Below are positions 34,384 through 46,930 of a DNA stretch of 64,000 nt, in pieces. The DNA is from Silene conica (Eukaryota; Streptophyta; Magnoliopsida; Caryophyllales; Caryophyllaceae). A model generated the notes under the pieces. The model was not told where the DNA came from. It ran no database searches and saw only the letters and a program-made list of their open reading frames with translations. Each line of letters opens with the position of its first letter. Position 1 is the stretch's first letter. The stretch spans positions 55,957,181 to 56,021,180 of the forward strand of contig CM055315.2 of the NCBI GenBank assembly GCA_029255685.2, given 5' to 3'. The translations under genes and the position numbers were made by a program.

Positions 34384-35228
34384 ATGGTTGGTGACGACCC
34401 AATGCCAAGTGCCACGCTAGCACGAGAATCCTGGCTTAAAGCCTTCATGGACTCCATGAATCAATCTACCAGACTGAAGAATGATGGGTCAAACTTCTCG
34501 AACTGGGAGGCAGCATTACGGAATGCTGCTATTGCTGACGGAAAGCTCAAGAACTTGACTGAGCCCATTCCGGCACACCCAGGAACAACGGCTAGAGCTG
34601 CCGAAGTTCGCGCTCATAGCGACTTCGTCATGGAAGCGGGTGCGATAAAGAACGTACTTATCTATGCAATGGAATCCAATTTGCAAAGACGCTTCATTTC
34701 CCATGGTGCAAACAAGATTTCACCACACTCACAAATGAATTCTCGAAAGCTCCGAGAATCGTTTCATATGAGAATACCTGCCGCTTCTTTGAAGCGAAAC
34801 TCCAGAAGGGCCAAGCTGTTAGTCCACATATTCTCAACATTATTGAGAATATCGAGAAACTGGAGACCTTAAACTGCAAGATCAGTGAGAACATAATCGT
34901 TGATCGAATGCTTCATTCACTTCATGAAGGGTTCACCCTCTTTAGGGCCAACTATTACATGAATGACATGAAGAAGACTCCTCACGAGCTCCACTCACTT
35001 ATCGTACAGATCGAGAAGGATCTGAAATTGAGTGGGAGTGTGAAGCAGGATGTTCTCATGATCTCCAGTAAAGATAAAGGTAAAGGGAAAGCTCAAGGCG
35101 ACCTAGCGGTAGGTAAGCCAAAGTTCAAGAAGTCAGGATCTGCTAAGAATGGGCCCGGTGAGTCGAGCAACTCACAGGGTAAGACAAAGAGCAAGGATAC
35201 AACATGGAATGCCACCATTGCCGACTAG
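34384..35228 (+). pseudogene. gag: Copia-3 gag, frameshifted
   Basis: The ATG at 34384 starts a copia gag (RESWLKAFMDSMNQSTRLKN, then AIKNVLIYAMESNLQRRF). The reading frame is lost near 34720 and resumes at about 34880-35228 (LHSLHEGFTLFR, then a Lys/Gly-rich tail). The zinc knuckle starts CHHCRLG at about 35210 and its remaining His and Cys residues lie in the neighbouring frame, so a base was lost inside it. The protein would be non-functional. Confidence 0.8.
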
Positions 35229-38200
35229 GCATTGGAGGCGCACGTGCCCCGTGTATCGCGAGGACATAAAGGCAGGCCGCGTTACTCCTGTTGGTATGTC
35301 TTCATATCCTTTTATTCACATGATTGAGATTAACCATGCAAGTTACGAAACTTGGGTATTAGATATTGGTTGTGCTTCTCATCTGTGTAATCATGTGCAG
35401 GGCCTCCGAAACCTCGAGCCCCTCATAAAGGGTGAGGTTACCCTGCTTGTCGGGAATGGAGCACGAGTTGCTGCAGTCTCGAGGGGAACATACGTGATCC
35501 AGCTTTCTAGTGGATTTGAGTTATCGTTGTATAGCTGTTATTATGTTCCTAGTTTATCCAAAAACATTATTTCTGTTTCCGCACTTGACAAACTTGGATT
35601 TTCATTTGTAATAGAGAATAATAGCTGTATTTTCTCGTTACACGATATGATTTATGGCAAGGCAGTTTCCATGAATGAAATTTATGTTTTAGATCAAACC
35701 ACTGAAATATTACACGTGAATAATAAGAAGTTAAAGGTTGGTGACAAAGATCAAACCTACCTATGGCACTGCCGTATGTGCATATAAATGAGAAACGCGT
35801 AAAACAACTCATACAGAATGGAGCTATCTCGGCCTTTGATTTCGAATCATATGGCACGTGTGAATCATGTCTCATCGATAAGATCACACGTATTTCCTTT
35901 TAAGGTGTTGGAATTTTAGGACTCAAACACACGGATGTATGTGGCCCTATGTCGATCAACGCACGAGAAGGCTATATGTATTTCATCACTTTCACGGATG
36001 ATTTGAGTAGATATGGCTATGTCTACTTAATGAAACATAAAAGTGAATCCTTTGACAAGTTCAAAGAATACCAGAATCGGGTACAGAACCAACTGGGTAG
36101 AAAGATTAAAGCACTACGATCCGATCGTGGTGGCGAGTATCTTTCTAATGAGTTTGATCAACACCTTAAAGACTGTGGCATCGTTCTACAGTTGACTCCA
36201 CCTGGAACACCACAATTAAATGGTGTGTCCGAACGGAGAAATCGAACTCTACTTGATATGGTTTGATCCATGATGAGTCACACCGTCGTGCCTGATTCAT
36301 TATGGGGCTATGCTCTTCTGTCAGCCGCTCTAATACTTAACCGAAGTCCGTCTAAAGCTGTTGACAAGACTCCATACGAGTTATGGAAGGGAACGGTCCC
36401 TAAATTGTTCTTTATTCGGGTTTGGGGCTGCGAAGCTTATGTAAAATGGAGACACGAGGACAAGCTCGGACCGCGATCGGTCAAAACACACTTTATAGGT
36501 TATCCAAAAGGAACTTTTGGTCATTACTTCTACTCGCCAACCGAACAACGTGTTTTTGTTACGGCTAGTGCGACGTTCTTATAGAAAGAATTTCTCGAGA
36601 ACAAGTCGAGTAATAGAACCTTCGATCTATCGGAGATTGAAGAACCAACTACCGAGAAACCATTGGAGGAAGTAGTTCCTTCAACCTCGGCTGCGGTAGA
36701 TATTCCTAAGGAACCTAGGAGGTCGGGAAGAGTCTCTATTCCTGCGGACAGATACATTGGTATGGTCGAGGAACATGACATAGATGACATCTTACTCCTA
36801 GAGGGTAATGAACCCACAACCTATAAAGGTGCCCTGACTAGTTCCGATTCAAAGCTATGGCTAGAAGCCATGCAATCCGAGATGGACTCCATGTATGAGA
36901 ACAACGTGTGGGATCTTGTGGACCTACCTGCAAAGGTACACCCCCTTCAATGCAAATGACTTTACAAGATAAAGCATGCCGTGTAAGGACAACAAGATAT
37001 TCACAAGGCACGACTAGTTGCTAAAGGTTTCACCCAAGTGCCAGGTTTGCACTACGATGAAATCTTTGCACCCGTAGTCATGCTATGTTCCATTCGGATT
37101 ATCTTAGCGATAGCCGCATTTCATGACTATTAAATATGGCAGATGGACGTTAAAACCGCCTTCTTAAACGGTTATTTGGAGGAAGAGTTATACATGGTAC
37201 AACCCGAACGTTTTATAGATCATGAACATCCTAAGAAGGTTTGCAAGCTTAAGCGTTCCATTTATGGACTTAAGCAAGCTTCACGGAGTTGGAATCATCG
37301 TTTTGACCAAGTGATAAAAGAGAATGGTTTCATTCGATCAGTCGAGGAACCATGTCTATATATGAAGTTGAGTGGGAGCAAGATTGTCTTCCTAGTATTG
37401 TATGTCGATGACATACTCCTGATTGGGAATGACATACCTCTCTTATCTTCGGTTAAAGCATGGTTGAAAAACCATTTCCAGATAAAAGATCTGGGAGAGG
37501 CACAAAGAATTTTGGGCATCCGTATCTATAGGGATAGATCACGACGGATGTTATCTCTCAGTCCTATGGTTATTGGGCTTCACTTGAGCAAGTCTCAAGA
37601 AGCTAAGACATTGGAAGAAAAGGAGCGTATGAGTCGCATTCCTTACGCTTCGGCTATAGGATCGATCATGTATGCCATGATATGCACACGTCCAGACGTT
37701 GCATATGCATTGAGTATGACAAGTCGATTCCAAGCCCATCCCGGTGAACAACATTGGATGGCCGTGAAAAACATTCTTAAGTACCTACGGAGGACTAAAG
37801 ATTCGGGATTGACTTACGGAGGCGACACGAGGCTCTACGCCACTGGTTAAGCAGATGCTAGCTTCCAAACGGATCGAGACAACTCGAAATCTAAGTCTGG
37901 ATTCGTTTTTAATCTTAATGGCGTTGCTGTCAGCTGGAAAAGTTCTAAACAAAGTGTTACAACAGATTCTACAACTGAATCCGAGTACTATGCCGCTTTG
38001 GAAGCAGCTAAGGAAGCAATATGGATGCGTCAATTCTTACAAGGACTATCAGTATTGCCTAGTTCGAATGACCCGATCACCGTTTATTGTGACAATAAAG
38101 GTGCCATCTTCCAAGCTAAGGAGCCTAAGTCTAGTAACAAGTCTAGACATGTACAACGGAAAGCTCATCTAATTAGAGATTACGTGAAGCAAAAGAAGAT

Positions 38201-38321
38201 ATTTATTGATAAGATCGCTACGGATGATTACATAGCAGATCCTCTCACTAAAGCATTACGACGTGATAAGCATGAAGGGCACGTTAATTCCATGGGACTT
38301 AAACGTGTTCCTGAGTTGTAG
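35229..38321 (+). pseudogene. pol: Copia-3 pol (protease, integrase, RT, RNase H), broken
   Basis: Protease: WVLDIGCASHLCN, where the catalytic triad is DIG instead of DTG/DSG. Pre-integrase: LWHCR… with a stop at about 35785. Integrase core: FTDDLSRYGYVY, RSDRGGEY and NGVSERRNRTL (the three acidic residues are present), with stops at about 36264 and 36582. [18 protein letters not shown] and [11 protein letters not shown]. RNase H: ESEYYAALEA, CDNKGAIFQAK, ending LKRVPEL at 38321; a stop at about 37848 precedes the RNase H. Long open stretches remain between lesions, so decay is moderate. Confidence 0.88.
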
Positions 38322-39080
38322 TACTCTTTTATGAATTAGATTCATTTTCTTGTGTACTCTATTACAACCTCATCGTTATGATATTTTATGTTTTGTTTTT
38401 CATGTGGAATTGTACAACAATTTTGAACACCATAAAGTGAACTGATTAACATTACATGGTTTTTGGTCCTTGATTACCCACTTGAGCTGATAACTCAGGT
38501 AATCATTTTGTGACGTTGGTTGATGGTGGGTTCGACGAGCCATAAGTCAAACAGTTGACTGACCAATCACAAAGGCGAGTTATACGAATATCTCGTAGGA
38601 CACATCGTGACAACGTTATGAAGTCCTAAATGTTTTATAACATTAGGTGTCGGGTCGTGGATAGGACCTCCAAGTGTTCCTTAGACTCGATTCTTTTGAC
38701 TTTCAACTGTCTCTTGAGATTAAGGCAGATTTTGGGTAACTTTGGTTTCTTTGCCACAGTCTTCCGTAACAGGGGCCAATAGGATTTTCACTGGGTTATT
38801 TCATGTTGCGCTTACATCTTCAGGATTCGCGTTAAGGGAAATATCCAAACCCTTATCAGGATTTTATCATTTCTCAGGGCCACTCGAGGAGTAGTAACTG
38901 AAATGCATGGCCATGCTCGAATACAGATTCGTTTTATCAGTTAAGTTACTCTCTAGTCGGGGAAAGCACTCTTGATACAGATCGCTTGTAGAATACGACC
39001 TTTGCGAATACGGATTTGCAAATTGTTTTATATTGAGTGGGAGAAATTTTAAAAGGATATGAGAATCGGTTATCGCACCT
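38322..39080 (+). other. Copia-3 3' non-coding region
   Basis: Follows the RNase H stop. From about 38420 it carries the block shared with Copia-1 and Copia-2 (AAGTGAACTGATTAAC, GGCCACTCGAGGAG, GCATGGCCATGCTCG). No frame. Confidence 0.72.
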
Positions 39081-39200
39081 ACACTTGTACGGACAAGTGG
39101 GAGTTTGTTGGAGCTGGTGTCCTCCACATGTAGTGTGATAACGTCATTGCACATACACTTGTACGGACAAGTGGGAGATTGTTGGGGCTGGTGTCCTTTA
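39081..39200 (+). repeat. 74-bp duplication of polypurine tract and LTR start
   Basis: ACACTTGTACGGACAAGTGG plus GAG.TTGTTGG.GCTGGTGTCC occurs at 39081 and again at 39155. Both copies keep the hairpin CACTTGT / ACAAGTG next to the purine tract. The second copy leads into the real LTR at 39180. The first is followed by CCTCCACATGTAGTG, reminiscent of the Copia-1 LTR start. Confidence 0.82.
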
Positions 39201-40187
39201 CAGTTATAATGACTTATTAAATCTCTTAAAGGATCACAAGGGCATACTTCAGTATTATTATCAGTTGATCCACGTTTATCAATAACGGTTGGCTTGCTAG
39301 ATAAGTTTGACGTTATTGTCATATGGATGGCGGTGATCAACTGGTTCCTATAAGTCACACCTATAGGACACGTTTGAGAGATGTGAAGGTATGAAAATAC
39401 AGTCACATTTATGCCGAATACGACTAAACAGTTAGTCAGAGGTATTGACTATAAAATGTTAATGAGATATTGAGATAATTATTTAATACGGATTAAATAA
39501 TTTTAGCTAATACGAATTACATGATTAATTCGTAAATTAAATATAAACGGTTATATTTGATTAAATGCTTAATTCTTATATTAATACAAGCAGTTATATT
39601 AATTAAGCTAATTATACAATATCGTCATTTCAATATCAGACCATTATTTATGTATCGACTGCACATTGTGACGAAGTAATACATTAGTATCTGATAACAT
39701 GTATACGATTTATAATTGAAACCCGCGGATTACATTTTAGCAATTAGGGTCAAATCACGCATTAGAATAAGGTGAGAGTGGAAATCCCACTCTCACCCTA
39801 TGATATTTTCGGCCGAGTGGAATGCAAAAGGAGAGTAATTCTCCTTTTGTCAGGACAGTGGAATTCATATTCTAAAACCTAGGGTTTTTAGAGCATCCTT
39901 CTCCTAAAACCTAGATCTCACATCAAAACTCAGAAAAAGCTCTCCCCATATTGCAAGGCAATTGGAGAGTATTTCTAGAACACGCGACATCATCTCAGAC
40001 GGATCTTGGGTGCAAGTTATAGGAGGGAATCTCTTTTGATTCCTCTTCTTAGGCCATTCGCGCTAGGACCTAAGGTTGTGCATCTATAACTTTTCGTTTC
40101 TTGTTTTTCATTTTATGACGATATTCACATGTAAAATTTCGTTATAATCCTGTAATTTTAAGGGTGAATATACCAAAATTCCCCACA
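39180..40187 (+). repeat. Copia-3 3' LTR (1008 bp)
   Basis: Starts TGTTGGGGCTGG after AAGTGGGAGAT and ends TTCCCCACA, an imperfect inverted match of the ends. Holds the conserved stem-loop (39262-39343) and the related box AGTCACACCTATAGGA. Confidence 0.8.
39262..39343 (+). promoter_or_regulatory. Conserved LTR stem-loop, Copia-3
   Basis: Outer arms CAGTTGATC / GATCAACTG and inner arms AATAACG / CGTTATT, both perfect. Bases differ from Copia-1 and Copia-2 at paired positions. Confidence 0.6.
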
Positions 40188-40225
40188 ATTAGATGATCGA
40201 AATTACCAAATTTACGGATGAAAAT

Positions 40226-41475
40226 TGACACCCGTCGTTGAGGGTGCCAAAGATAAGATTTATAAAACCTCAGCTTAAACTAGATAGAGTAAGTCAAGGG
40301 TCGAACCACAAGGAGACAAGGTTAATTATGTTCGTGAATTTAGAGTCTATTGAAGTAACAAAATAGGGGGGGTTTTGATTGTTGGGTTGAAACTAACAAC
40401 TAAGAAGACAAAATAAACAAAGAAACTAAAACAATGGTAAAAGGATGATTAGGTATTTCGGTTCCCCATGGCTAGGGTAAATCAAAAGTGGGTAAACAAC
40501 TCATAAACACAATCTCAAGGGACAAAGAATAAACCTTTAGGTCAATATTCTACCCAATCCTTACGGTCTTAGGGTTCCTAGAAAAGTACTAAACTTTCGT
40601 TCATAGGGCAATTCCAAAATTGTTGTTAAACTAATTCTACCAATCTTTCAATCTAGAAGAATTAGTTCACCAACTATAATGGATATTCGGTACAAGAAGC
40701 ATATAACCATTAAAACCTAATTTTCGCCATGATTCCCCTAATTCCCAATCATAGGGACTAGCTACTCATAATCGTAAGACTAATATTAACGAATGCAAGA
40801 AACAACATGCGAGATAACATAATTAAGAAGTAATGATTCAAGAGAACGATATATAAATTTGAATAACAACAATAACAAAGAACAAAGATTGGAATAACGG
40901 AAAAAGATTAATTGCATAAAAACTTACAATCGAACGGAAAAGTATGAACGAATCTGAAATTTGAGTTTTCTCCCTAAGTCTAAAGTGTTTTGTGCTAAAA
41001 GACTGCTTAACCTAATTATTCTTACTGAGGTTTCTTTAATAGTCTCCTCAAATTACATGATTAAGGAATTAAACCGAAATAAAGAAGTAAAACAGAGGAG
41101 CCCGTGAACCGGTCGACCGACCGGGCATAGAGGTCGGTCGACCGCTTATGCTGTAAGCGAAACTTCCTGTAACTGCACATTGGTCGGTCTACCACTTAGG
41201 CTGGTCGGTCGACTGCTTCCTTTATGTTTCAGCCTCTGTTTAGCTTGCACGCGTCTCTAGGCTACGAGTTCGGATCCTTGCTTCGTGCATTCCCTTAAGA
41301 CGGCTTCCGGAGGACGAATAAAGCTTGATTTTGCTCACTTTCGCTCATTCCTACATTCAAAACATAGAAATGCCAAAGTAAACCATTTCGGGAGGAGAGG
41401 TAACTAAAAGTTGCGAATATGCATAAAAATACGTGCTAAAACTATAAATAAAATGTATAGTAAATGCACGTATCA
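40226..41475 (-). repeat. Athila-B 3' LTR (1250 bp)
   Basis: Starts TGATACGTGC at 41475 and ends GACGGGTGTCA at 40226 on the minus strand; GTCGTTGAGGGTRCCAAAGA is shared with Athila-C. AAAAT (40221-40225) may be the target copy. Box pairs lie at 41111/41132 and 41182/41203. Confidence 0.86.
41111..41214. promoter_or_regulatory. Two box pairs, 21-bp phase (Athila-B LTR)
   Basis: GGTCGACCGACC 41111, GGTCGGTCGACC 41132, GGTCGGTCTACC 41182, GGTCGGTCGACT 41203. Confidence 0.86.
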
Positions 41476-41513
41476 AATCATCCCAAACCAAACCTTGCTT
41501 GTCCTCAAGCAAG
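41476..41513 (-). promoter_or_regulatory. Athila-B polypurine tract and hairpin
   Basis: The minus strand GGTTTGGGATGATT abuts the LTR. The 8-bp stem CTTGCTTG / CAAGCAAG lies at 41494-41513, with loop TCCT. Confidence 0.75.
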
Positions 41514-42135
41514 CACTAAGACTCAATTAAAAAAAAGAAAAACTTCTACTGGAACGGATTTCATGCTTAAAGCCAAACAAAACGCCATGCCTAACCAATT
41601 TAATGCAACTTCCAAAGAAAATCAAGCTTATTGTCAAATGCAAACGAATTAAACATGTTGGGGCAAATGCTAAACTTTTGACCTTGCAAGACTCATTCAA
41701 TTTGGACTCTCACGGGTCACTCCATCACTCAAACAAGCAAAGGGTGAGATATATGTGAAAGACAAGAAGATAAACAAGAATATAGACTTTCACCTATCTA
41801 CATCCCGTAAGAACATGCCTGCAATCTAACATGAACAAAGTCTCTATAACCGTACACATGCATTCCAACACTGTAATAACCATGACACATGCCGAGACAA
41901 TTTGGGATTGTGAGGCTAAAGGTAAGAAAGGGTTAGAACGAATTTCGGAAAGAGGGGTTAAACCGAGCTAACAACCGTCAAACCAAACTTCAAAAAGTCT
42001 TTCATTCACATTTTCAAACAACCAATGCTACAAAGAATTACAAGCATGGTATCACAAATCCTTTTCTAGCTTTTCCTTCTTTTTATTTCTTTCCTTCTCA
42101 TTTTTTTCTCAGTGCAAAAGAAAGGCTTCCTGTAC
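41514..42135 (-). other. Athila-B 3' non-coding region, part 1
   Basis: Diverged counterpart of 16150-16740 (shared phrases AACATGCCTGCAATCTAACA, GGGTGAG). It ends at the CACTA target site AGC. No gene. Confidence 0.7.
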
Positions 42136-42159
42136 AGCCACTACTACAAAAAGAGACCT

Positions 42160-42350
42160 AATGCTACATTTCGTGTGCAACACTTACGCGTTGTGTTGCA
42201 ATTTTTACTTAATTATGCAACACTTTATTAAAAATGTTGCTTATTATCTACATAATGCATCACTTTAAGGTAAGTGTTGCAATATATTACTTTAATTGCA
42301 ACATTTTTATACAATTGTTGCATTTTCTAGCAACACTTGTGCAACACTTT
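42160..42350. repeat. CACTA left subterminal repeats
   Basis: Repeated GCAACACT / AGTGTTGC motifs, e.g. around 42178, 42218, 42264 and 42331. Confidence 0.8.
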
Positions 42351-43264
42351 CGTCACATACATATTTGTCCTAATTAATCAATTTCAAACCTAATATATAT
42401 ATGTATCTCTAAAATTTTCCAATTAATTTCGTTTAAGCGCTTAAACTTTTCAATTAAAATAAAAACACAAATTGAAATTTGGGTAAAACAATTTAACATT
42501 TTCGTTTAAGCGCAATAATGAAATTTGGTAAAAAAAATTAAGCGCCTAATTAATCACCTTAAACTAAAACCCTAGCTAATAATACTTCTAATTATAAACG
42601 CTTAAAACAATTCTTTAGTACCATCTTCATCCCGCCTCCATCCTTCATCATCATTCCCAGAGAAAAAAACCAAAAATAACTCCATCAGCGGTTCGATTCA
42701 CGCGATATTCATCCTATTTCAACTTTGATTCTTACTCAGCCGGCGAAATTCATATTCAGTATAATTGATTGGGATTTCTGATAGGTATGATACTTCAATT
42801 TCAGTTATTGTTATCATTTTGTTATTATCTCAATTCAATTATTGTTTATCTATTCGTCCCTGCATATAATCATATTCGTATTGTGACAATGTTATTATTT
42901 CAGGGCATGTATGTCTCGACTTTTTTTGTGATGTGGGATATCAGTTGATTGAATCGCTACCTAATTTTATGGTCCATGTTTGGTTGAGAAAGGTAGGAAT
43001 GAGGGGAAAATGAAGATTTGATCAGGGGAAAATGAATTACTTTGAAGGAGAGAAAGTATCTGACATTCTTTTTACTAAGTGGGACCATAATTTCTGGGAG
43101 GTTAGCAATTTTGTTTGGTGTTTTAGGGTTTGAGTTTCTATAATTATGCTGATAATGTGACCAAAAGAGAAGGAAGATAACTGCTGGGGACCTTGTTTTA
43201 GTACATGCTTCATTTTGGAAGCACAATGTTGGGGACCCTTGTATGTTTTAAGGAAATCTGTTGT

Positions 43265-44390
43265 ATTTTGCTTTCAAAAGCAGTAGGCTCGAGTAGGAGT
43301 ATCAAACCAGCTCCTTGCTTATAATATAAAAGGGCACCTTACCTCCCTCGAAAAAAGGGGCTGCTCGCTCGTTTCTCCGGCTCGACACCAGCTCGTTCCA
43401 TAGAATCAGATTGTGAAATTTCTGAGTAAAGTATTGAGAAATCCCTTACCGTTTGGCGATTGAAGGACACTGACTCTATTTTGTTTGTTGTCTACTTGAG
43501 TAGTCTGCATACCCCTTTCCTTTTACAGGGGCTCCGCCCCCTCAAGTTAAGAGAGCTTCTTGCTTCTCCGTTACCTACCTCTTATTTATTTCAGGCACTG
43601 CCTATACTATGCGTCCTCCTCCCTTCTTCGAAAAGAGTTAATGGAAGTTCTTGCCTTTAGTAACTCTTTCTACGGCGACTCCGTCTCTTTTTCTAACCTT
43701 TGTAGTTAGCTTTACTTTTTTGTTTGCGACTTCTATGCCATATGTATGAGCTGCTCCTTTCTATATCCAAGATTATCTTTGTGGCCCTAACTTAGGTGGG
43801 AAGGAGAGACTGTACCTGAAGTGACTGACTCACGTACTAGCTGGATATAATAGAAGTTCTTGTCCAAGGTAAAGGCTCAGATCAAAAGGAGTAGACTTTT
43901 CTTTTCCATTTGAGTTCTTGTGATTTGTTTGAATTTGCTTTGGCATCAAGTTGTAATCAGCCTTACCTGCCTAATTGTATTAACTTCCGAGTAAGAAGGT
44001 CTCACAAGAAAGGAAGCCTATCTTCCAGTAGGCCCGGTTTCTTTCCACTCCCTTGTCCGACTAAGGCATTAAAGTTCTGAATTCTTGAGATATAGGATTA
44101 AGAGCAGGATCGGATTCAGCTGCTAAGAGAGGTGAGGCCTGTCCTATATCATAAGTGGATTTCTATCTCATGATTCCCTAGTTGTAATCTAGGAACGAGT
44201 CGAGTCATCAAAGGCTTGCCTTTCTTTGTTTGATTGTCAGTCGTTTCACTTTGTCAGGGAATGAAGAAGAGGGAATGAAGAAGCTCGTGTATGTCTCTCT
44301 TAGCGCAGGTAAGGCGAAGCTCGTACTCTAATGCCGGTACCGTGTAGGATTTTAAAAGCTAGTCCTATCATTCATCATACTAAACAGTTG
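43265..44390. other. Probable mitochondrial-derived segment inside the CACTA element
   Basis: About 1.1 kb visibly richer in G+C than the flanks, with a style familiar from plant mitochondrial intergenic DNA (GGGGCTCCGCCCCCTCAAG, CTCGTTTCTCCGGCTCG, GAAGCTCGTACTCTAATGCC). I recognise no mitochondrial gene in it. Assignment rests on composition and phrase memory only. Confidence 0.45.
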
Positions 44391-44782
44391 AATCTAATAT
44401 TGAAATCTTTAGCTACCTACTAATATCAGCTTGAATCTTGATCATTATGCAGTTGTCGTAACTTATGTTTCTACAGCCGATAAGATGCAGAATTTGGAAT
44501 GAATTATATATTTTCACATTACTAATTTACTGTAATAGTAATTTTGATTAATCTAAGTTTAGTTTCATATACACATTTCCTGAGATTATATATGCTTCAA
44601 AATAATGTTTAGATGTCATATTAAATTTTGCAGTATCAACATTGTCAGTCAGGTAATTACAACAAACACATCCCCTACATGCTAAAATTTTCACTTGATT
44701 GTCAACAGTCAAGCTTTTTTCGGGTATAACTTATAAGACAACATCTGAATTAGGTTTAATCATCTTTGATTGATAGTGGGCT

Positions 44783-44950
44783 GTGACAAACAGTGTGGAT
44801 TTCTCTTTGGCTCAGTTGATTCAAGTGATCATTCTACTAAGCACATGTGGCAAAAATAGTGGTGGTTACGAGGCCTCCAAGTACATCGTTATTGCTATTC
44901 ATGGCGGACTTCTGCTTTTGCATGCTATCTTGAATAGTCTTCCTATTTTT
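44783..44950 (+). pseudogene. Captured BAT1-like amino-acid transporter exon
   Basis: Translation includes DFSLAQLIQVIILLS and GGYEASKYIVIAIHGGLLLL, then HAILNSLPI. This corresponds to an internal membrane segment of the plant bidirectional amino-acid transporter BAT1 (amino-acid/GABA permease family). An acceptor-like ACAAACAG precedes it and similarity ends after NSLPI, so a single exon was captured. The remaining transporter exons are absent. Confidence 0.7.
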
Positions 44951-45187
44951 GTGCATGGTGTAACTTCCTTGATGCGTTTATTTTGATACCTTGTATTATT
45001 TTTCACCTCTTTTCTAAGTAAATTTGATGGTTAAATTACTGGCTTCATAAACGTCCGGGTAAGAAAATTGGATGCTTCATAGATTGTATCGTGCATTTGC
45101 TAATTTCAGTATCTAGGTGTAGTGTTAGAGAATTGTTCTGTATCTTGGCTCATCTGGTTAATTGTTTTATTGATGGATTCTCTGTAG

Positions 45188-45438
45188 CCTATGCTGGATG
45201 ATTCAATGTACGGAAGAATCGCAACGCTAGAGCTTTTTCGACCTCATGTTAGTAATCTTTTATTATGTGACGATTAAGATAGGTAGTCTCTTATTTATAT
45301 ATTCTTGATTCTTAATGTGATCAGTTCTGTTGCATCTACCTTTCAGGGTGAAACACAAGATTTCTTATTTGTTGCAACTGAGAGATACAAGTTCTGTGTT
45401 CTTCAATGGGCTCCTGAGGCATCAGAGCTTCTCACATA
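45188..45438 (+). pseudogene. Captured DDB1 fragment, two exons and the intron between
   Basis: The first part reads PMLDDSMYGRIATLELFRPH (45188-45247). GTTAGT…TTTCAG (45248-45346) has the form of an intron. The second part reads GETQDFLFVATERYKFCVLQ and W (from 45347), then EASELLT and a stop. This is the N-terminal beta-propeller region of plant UV-damaged DNA-binding protein 1, the CUL4 ligase adaptor. Intron retention shows capture at the DNA level, not from mRNA. Confidence 0.8.
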
Positions 45439-45555
45439 AAAAGTCATTACTGGAGTTGAATGAAAACTGAATGTATGAGCAAGTGTATATTCCTTGAATG
45501 ACATACTTTATCTTTGTCGGTTTTTTGAATTCCGAATTCTGAATTTTTCAACAGG

Positions 45556-45639
45556 AGTTGAAATAGATGATTTTGTTCAAGCGTCTTCAGAACTATTTCA
45601 ACCTCTAGCTAATTTCTTCGATAATGTATTTATAATGGT
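45556..45639 (+). pseudogene. Captured glycyl-tRNA synthetase (EDD1-like) exon
   Basis: Reads EIDDFVQASSELFQPLANFF then DNVFIMV, bounded by TTTTTCAACAG and GTATGC, which look like splice sites. It resembles the C-terminal part of plastid/mitochondrial-type glycyl-tRNA synthetase (FV-ISS-L-QPL-DFFNNVFVMV). One exon only. Confidence 0.6.
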
Positions 45640-46930
45640 GGTATGCTTCTATTCATATAACTCAAGGTTTTGCAGGTTCTTTGGGACCAGGCTCTGGAAT
45701 GATGTTTGTTTGGTTTTTTGTAGCGGATCTTGACTCTGAAATGGTGATGGGAGTGCAGTGCTTGGCTCTGGTTAGTCTTTCTGCTGCTGTTCGATGTAGC
45801 AGCGGGTCTGGAGGTAGCAGGCTGGACCAATGGTATGCAGGTCTGGTAGCAAGGTCGTGGGTCTGTTACCAGGTCTGCAATGTTGTTGCAGTAGATTGCA
45901 GTAGTTTGTTCTGAGCATCCTTTAACAGTTTATGATTGGGTTAAGAGCAATTAAGGAGCAGGGAGCATGAGTGATCAGATGTTGGTCTGTGCATCTGCTA
46001 TGCGTGTTAGGAAATAAAGTAGCTTCCAGTTTTAAGGTCTGTAGAATGGGTTGGCAGTTCTGGCTCAACTGGCAGTGGGTTCATGGCTGAGTGGAAGTCT
46101 GGTACTCTGTTCAGTTGCAGCAGTGTAGAAGGATTCCTGCTAGAGTCGGATGGTACGCTAGCAGACTTGAGCAGTTCGCTGGGCAGTTTGGCATTGATTG
46201 TAGCTATTCAGTGCATGGGTTCCATGTATCCTATAAATAAGATGAGCATCTGGCTGCACTCTGGTCAGAATTATGGACTGTGTATGCGGCTCATTGGGTC
46301 TCTGATCAGAGTCTAAGGTGCAGATGCAGGTCTGAGCGAATGGAGCTGGGTCTGCGTGGGCTACGGTCAGAGCAGCTGGACTGTTTTGCAGCAGAGTCAG
46401 TGCAGGCTTTTAGAACTGATGCTGGTGCAGAGCAGAGGGTCTGGAAGCAGGTCAGATTGTTGCTGAACTAAGAAATAAGGCAGATTAGTATTTGAAGAAT
46501 GACTGGAAGGCTGGGGCGTGCAGTGGTCACTTACTGGCGTGCTAGGTGGGCAGGAGTAGTGATTGCTTCTGATCTGGAATTGTGGACTAGTCTGATTGTG
46601 TGCAGGAATTGACAGGAACTGATGAGTGAACGAGCAGGTATGCAAACTGATGGAATTGACAGGAACTGATGAGTGTCGAACGGAAGACCATACAGGAGAA
46701 AATGAAACTTGATGAAAAAGAAGCTAAACGGTTTAATCCTGTAAATCATTTGTTCTATTTTAAACATTTGAAACATTTTTTTGTACTTAAACATTTGCGA
46801 AGTTCTATTTTTAATCCTTTTTGGAAATGTAATTGACATTCATTTTTGAGATTGAATAATTCTATTGTAATTTTTGAATGATATGCAATAATATACGATT
46901 ATTAAGAATTGCAATTCTCTATTGTGTTTG
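45640..46930. other. CACTA interior, unidentified
   Basis: G-rich DNA with many GGGTCTG / GCAGGTCTG phrases and an imperfect repeat of GGAATTGACAGGAACTGATG (46605 and 46651). Short frames, none recognisable. Confidence 0.5.

Larger units (their letters stand above)
33933..40187 (+). mobile_element. Copia-3: decayed coding copia element, 5' end missing
   Basis: Leader, gag, protease, integrase, RT, RNase H, 3' non-coding block, polypurine tract and one LTR in that order on the plus strand. There is no 5' LTR or primer site: the left end abuts the 98-bp array. Several stops and frameshifts. Gag and leader resemble Copia-2, so it represents the kind of coding partner Copia-2 would need. Confidence 0.85.
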
